Below are positions 60,767 to 64,000 of a DNA stretch of 64,000 bases, in pieces (position 1 is the stretch's first letter; each line of letters starts with the position of its first letter). The DNA comes from Paraburkholderia humisilvae (lineage in GTDB: Bacteria > Pseudomonadota > Gammaproteobacteria > Burkholderiales > Burkholderiaceae), in the NCBI RefSeq assembly GCF_902859855.1, contig NZ_CADIKH010000040.1:1-64000 (forward strand). The letters are read 5' to 3'. Position numbers and translations under genes: made by a program. Below the pieces are notes generated by a model. The model did not search any database. It had not been told where the DNA came from and worked only from the letters and a program-made list of their open reading frames with translations.

Positions 60767-61384
60767 TTATTGGCTCGCATGTGCCTGGCTTCCGAGCAAC
60801 GCTTCGCGCAAGCGGCTGCGCAACCACGGGCCGTCGCGCGGAGGGAGGCTGGTCGGTTCGGGATCCGTGCCGACCTTGATAGTCGCAAGCACAGGGCCTT
60901 GCGCCTTCAGGACTACGTCGACAAACCCTTCCAGCTCACGCTGCGTGTGAATTGTCGATGTGTTGTCGAACCCCGCCGCGCGCGCAATAGCGGTGATGTC
61001 CACGCCACGTCCGGCATGCGCGAGCTGCATGCCTGTCTCAGCGTAGTGTTCGTTGTCAATGACGACGATCGAGAGGTTCGACGGTTTGTCCACGCCGACC
61101 GTCGCGAGCGATCCGAGACCCATCATCATTTCGCCGTCGCCGACAAATACGACCACGCGCTTTTGAGGTTGTGCCAATGCGAGTCCAAGGCCTAAGGCCA
61201 CAGCGCCGCCCATCGCTCCCCAAAGGTAGAAATTTTGCGGCGTATCGCCTGCGGCGGCCACATCAAACGTGGGATTACCAAGGCTGGTTACAACAAGAAC
61301 GTGCTGCTGCCGATCGCGGAGGATCCGCTTCACCGCCAGCCGACGGTTCAAGGGCTTCGTCTGCTGTGTCATGTCTGTACTCAC
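60767..61384 (-). CDS. TPP-dependent sulfopyruvate/phosphonopyruvate decarboxylase-like, beta subunit
   Basis: A 205-residue subunit with the TPP_C domain. GAMGGAVALGLGLALAQP is followed by FVGDGEMMMGLGSLAT, the pyrophosphate-binding GDG motif, and IVVIDNEHYAETGMQ completes the NxxYxxTG-like stretch. It resembles ComE of sulfopyruvate decarboxylase and phosphonopyruvate decarboxylase. GTG 61384 overlaps the alpha-gene stop (GTGA). An ATG at 61372 is possible. Together with alpha it would decarboxylate a 2-keto acid. The substrate is not established. Confidence 0.88.
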   Translation of the reverse strand: MSTDMTQQTKPLNRRLAVKRILRDRQQHVLVVTSLGNPTFDVAAAGDTPQNFYLWGAMGGAVALGLGLALAQPQKRVVVFVGDGEMMMGLGSLATVGVDKPSNLSIVVIDNEHYAETGMQLAHAGRGVDITAIARAAGFDNTSTIHTQRELEGFVDVVLKAQGPVLATIKVGTDPEPTSLPPRDGPWLRSRLREALLGSQAHASQ

Positions 61385-61896
61385 TTTTTGAAGTTCTTGG
61401 TTCCGATCACACGCTGGCCAATCAGTACTGCCACCATGCGGGACGTGTTGAAGCCGAAGTTCAACGCGGCTCGCACCGTCTCAGCGATGTCATCGGCATG
61501 GTCAGCGCGGTAGACGTATACGCCCGCCGATTCGAGCGCGTTCTGCGTGGATTTGCCCATCGCAACCTGCCACGGGTTGAACTCGCCCCACTCGCCACGC
61601 ATCGTTACCAGCATCACGATGGGCATACGGCATTCATGCTGCAACGACAGCATGTTGATGCAGTTGCCGACGCCACTCGACTGCAGGAGCAGCACACCGC
61701 GCTGGCCGCCAAGCCACGCGCCGCCCATCATCGCGACGCCTTCCTCCTCGGTCGTCAACGAAACCGCGTGAATCTCAGCATCATCCTCACAGAGTTCGAT
61801 CAGGCGTTTGTGGCCCGCATCGGGCACATACGCCACTTGCCGCACATCGGCGGCCTTAAAATGCTAAAAGATGTTTTCCGGCCATGTAACGGACAT
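61381..61896 (-). pseudogene. TPP decarboxylase alpha subunit interrupted by an early in-frame TAG
   Basis: From ATG 61896 the frame reads MSVTWPENIF, then TAG (61864-61866), then continues without a shift as HFKAADVRQVAYVPDAG. The full TPP_N-like domain follows (LTTEEEGVAMMGGAWLGGQRG, NMLSLQHECRMPIVML, RGEWGEFNPWQVAMG). Both sides of the stop fit the usual N terminus of this family, so the amber codon probably arose by point change. GTG 61845 could restart translation and lose ~17 residues. Function therefore depends on restart, readthrough or a second copy. The beta gene downstream overlaps by GTGA. Confidence 0.8.
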
Positions 61897-62189
61897 GATG
61901 AAAAAAACCAAGGTAGTTGAAAGAAGCACGCGTCGCTTTTATGGCGTGCCGACTGCGCCGCCATGAGTAACAGCATGCTCTGACGGCCTTGTTCACTCAA
62001 TTGCTGATTGCTGAACACGGAATTAACCTTAGGTTAACGAAGTGATGTACACGAATCCGCTGTTATTCCATGGTCCGTTATTTATTTGTCACTCGTCCGG
62101 CAACGCCGGTTGAGCGACTAGCGCCGCGAGCGAACGCCTGATCATCGCGGGAACCTTCGACCGCGTTGGATCAATTCGACACTGCCGTA

Positions 62190-62301
62190 TCAAGGGATAA
62201 GCACGATTTTTCCGGACCCGTGCACCGCCCCTTCAATGATCTGATGCGCCCGACGCGCGTCGGCGAGCGACAGAACTTCGCCTGACTCTGCGGTGCGTTT
62301 T
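62190..62301 (-). pseudogene. Zinc-type quinone oxidoreductase, C-terminal fragment
   Basis: A short frame reads SLADARRAHQIIEGAVHG, then KIVLIP and stop. This is the typical C terminus of NADPH:quinone oxidoreductase/zinc-binding alcohol dehydrogenase proteins. No upstream catalytic part is present. It is a decayed remnant. Confidence 0.75.
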
Positions 62302-62383
62302 CCGTGCCATTCCGACCAGGCCATCCGTGCCGGCCCTGCCATCGGACGCGTCCGTTGCAAACGTTAGTGACGCGAGGTCGCCA

Positions 62384-62512
62384 TCAAAGACTTCGGCCCG
62401 GCCTTCCGGGCGAAGCTAAGAGTGCGTGCATGATGACTACGTCAAACCGACCTTGCAGTTCAACGAACGAGTGGGCGTCACCGCTCAGGAAATTGACGCG
62501 ATCCGCGACGCC
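62384..62512 (-). pseudogene. SAM methyltransferase fragment
   Basis: The frame GVADRVNFLSGDAHSFV followed by FDVVIMHALL matches the middle of a class I methyltransferase (motifs II-III). No SAM-binding motif I or C terminus is present and the frame ends in a stop at 62384. It is a decayed remnant next to the quinone oxidoreductase fragment. Confidence 0.65.
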
Positions 62513-62637
62513 CCACGAAGCAGATTTGTATTTTCATCGACGTTGCCAGATACGCACGAATCACCAGGGTCGTCCTCGCAGGCTGTGCCCGTCTGATACG
62601 CAAACATACCCGTCTTTAACTTGTACGTGGAATCGTC

Positions 62638-62898
62638 GTGCCCGGACTCTGGGTCCGAAGATTCGGAACGATCCAGCAAGGGAAAGCCTCGATTCCGGCC
62701 GGAGTTGGGCTGCAAGCGGGTTCACTGCAGCACATCCTGCCCGGCTGGATCGCGGCCGACGCACGCTTTTCGACATTGATACCCAACCCCACCGGACTGC
62801 TGCCGGCAGTGCGCTCACTCGTGGACGTGCTTGCTGTGGAACTACCCGAAGCACTCGAATTCGCCCCAGATGAGGGACAGGGTTTTGAGGTCAAATGA
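62638..62898 (+). pseudogene. LysR-regulator C-terminal fragment
   Basis: An 86-codon frame contains GSLQHILPGWIAADARFS and LIPNPTGLLPAVRSLVDVLA, matching the last part of the LysR effector domain. No helix-turn-helix is present upstream. It is a remnant on the opposite strand to the quinone oxidoreductase fragment, an arrangement often seen for a regulator and its target. Confidence 0.6.
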
Positions 62899-62956
62899 GA
62901 AGCATCGTTTATCCATCAAGCGGGCTGTCATGCCGTAGCGTGATGACGGTATCTGC

Positions 62957-63097
62957 CTAAGTTATTCGACTCGCGCTCTGTCGGCTTCTAATAGGGAGTC
63001 GACAGCGTGATTGGCGCGCACCGGGCACGAAGTCGCGATACGTGAGTGACATGGCACGCGAGCTGCCTACAAAGTCGATCATCGAGGCCTCTTTCAT
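62957..63097 (-). CDS. Small ORF with strong ribosome site, unknown
   Basis: A 46-residue frame beginning MKEASMIDFVGSSRAMS is preceded by AGGAGA at ideal spacing before ATG 63097. The N-terminal part looks protein-like, and the C-terminal part is Arg/Ser-rich and may be out of frame. It probably represents the start of a decayed gene downstream of the FAD oxidoreductase. Confidence 0.3.
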   Translation of the reverse strand: MKEASMIDFVGSSRAMSLTYRDFVPGARQSRCRLPIRSRQSASRIT

Positions 63098-63145
63098 GGC
63101 GCTCTCCTGCGCGAGAGACCGGCCTGTTCGTAATAGAGCGGGCGC

Positions 63146-64000
63146 TCACGCCTGCACGTTGTCACGCGCCGCATCGAATTGCGCGGCAAGCCGTTTGATC
63201 TTTTCGACGATCGCCTCGTCATTGAACGCGGACGCGGGCTTGAGCAGCGAGAAAACTTCGAGCAGCAAGCGGTGGATGTCCTCGTCGAGAAACGCCGCGC
63301 GCTGAAGCGCGGTCTGGAAACCGAGCGCCTCCTGCAGATTGTCGGGCCGCTCGCCCCGCGCGTCCGGATACGCGAGATCGGGCATGGCGGATAGCGCCCA
63401 GATGTTGTCGAGCATCGGGCCCCCTACCGCCATGAACGCTTCGAACAGGCCCATGAGCGGGTCAGCGTGGCCTCCACGGCTCGCCAATAACTCGCGCAGC
63501 ATGACCGCCTCCTTCGCCCCGGCCGTCATGCCCTGTCCATATACGGGATTGAACCGACAGATCGAGTCCGCGAATGGCACGAGGCCGCGCGGCCAGTTCA
63601 CACAACGCTCAAAGTGCCGCCGACGGCTTTCCGGAAACATGAACCGGTCGACCTTGCCGTGCGGTTTTGCGTGAAGCAGTGTGTCGTGTAACGAGTCCGT
63701 GCCGAGTGTGCCCATGAATTCGACGAAGTCTGGCCAATCGTCGGGCGGGGCGTCGTCGCCACGCCCGCTGAGCCCGGCGAATACGTAGTCGTCTTCGCGC
63801 GCGAGGATGATGCCCGTGCGGCTGCTTTCCGGCGCGTTCGGGAACGTGACCATCGTCTGGTAGCGCGGCTCCTTGCCCTTCGGAAACGTGACGAGCACCG
63901 ACGCATAGTGCAAATCCACGCCAATCGTCGTTTCGTCCGGCGCGGCGCGGCCGGCCGCGCGCATCAGACCAAGCGTCGGTTCGCCACGACCCGACGCGTC
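63146..64000 (-). CDS. FAD-dependent oxidoreductase/monooxygenase, 3' part (5' end outside window)
   Basis: The frame stays open to the last base, so the gene continues beyond the window. The first visible residues, DASGRGEPTLGL, are the conserved D-A-S-G-R segment of flavin monooxygenases. WPRGLVPFADSICRFNPVYGQGMTAGAKEA is the typical GD/FAD-binding C-terminal motif. The visible part is ~284 residues, suggesting a protein of ~440-480. It resembles the squalene-epoxidase/LasC-like class. The N-terminal GxGxxG dinucleotide fold is not visible. The substrate is unknown. Confidence 0.85.
   Translation of the reverse strand, partial: DASGRGEPTLGLMRAAGRAAPDETTIGVDLHYASVLVTFPKGKEPRYQTMVTFPNAPESSRTGIILAREDDYVFAGLSGRGDDAPPDDWPDFVEFMGTLGTDSLHDTLLHAKPHGKVDRFMFPESRRRHFERCVNWPRGLVPFADSICRFNPVYGQGMTAGAKEAVMLRELLASRGGHADPLMGLFEAFMAVGGPMLDNIWALSAMPDLAYPDARGERPDNLQEALGFQTALQRAAFLDEDIHRLLLEVFSLLKPASAFNDEAIVEKIKRLAAQFDAARDNVQA

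Noticed and set aside
1..64000. tRNA or rRNA genes, CRISPR arrays, intact transposases or prophage
   Set aside because: No cloverleaf-like segment, spaced repeat array, transposase or integrase motif was found on either strand by reading.

Overview
This is high-GC DNA with long ORFs and short intergenic gaps. Gene families and gene style point to a betaproteobacterium of the Burkholderia / Paraburkholderia / Caballeronia type. The evidence is flagellin, a tkt-gnd pair, OmpR-type two-component genes, FCD-type GntR sugar-acid control, GMC/TPP enzymes and a bufferin operon. No rRNA, tRNA, CRISPR array, intact insertion sequence or prophage was seen.

Layout. 1-6.8 kb: the 3' end of a flagellin gene with a strong terminator, acetoacetate decarboxylase, an outer-membrane phospholipase A and several small envelope or stress proteins. 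6.9-10 kb: transketolase and a short-type 6-phosphogluconate dehydrogenase. 10.2-13.5 kb: two small genes and an OmpR-type two-component system. 13.6-18.2 kb: an exported MsrB, then a four-gene bufferin (copper-binding RiPP) operon (DUF2282 precursor, MNIO enzyme, DUF2063 partner, DoxX), then an EamA transporter with a 23-histidine tail. 18.3-27.8 kb: AraC regulator, convergent GH36-like and GH35 galactoside hydrolases, epoxide hydrolase, tautomerase, SYLF lipoprotein, aldo-keto reductase and a LysR regulator.

27.9-36.1 kb is the most striking region. It holds a complete bicyclomycin-type cluster in the order bcmA-B-C-D-[E-F]-G-T: a cyclodipeptide synthase, five 2-oxoglutarate/Fe(II) oxygenase domains, an atypical P450 and a Bcr-like efflux pump. 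Here bcmE and bcmF are one 620-residue gene. A near-perfect 16-bp palindrome lies upstream of bcmA, and a LuxR-like regulator lies convergent to bcmT.

38-46.4 kb is a D-glucarate/galactarate module (two MFS carriers, glucarate dehydratase, 5-dehydro-4-deoxyglucarate dehydratase, an FCD GntR regulator, an esterase and an NTF2-like protein). Five copies of one operator-like motif mark its promoters, which defines a local regulon.

47-57.6 kb carries a class I P450, a methyltransferase, a COG0523 (CobW-like) GTPase with a Zur box and, divergently, a cobalamin riboswitch leading into a TonB receptor, ATPase, binding protein and permease operon, then an arylformamidase-like hydrolase. 58-64 kb carries an unclassified protein, a GMC oxidoreductase and a two-subunit TPP-dependent decarboxylase whose alpha gene has an early in-frame amber codon. 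It continues with a run of decayed gene fragments and the 3' part of an FAD-dependent oxidoreductase that leaves the window.
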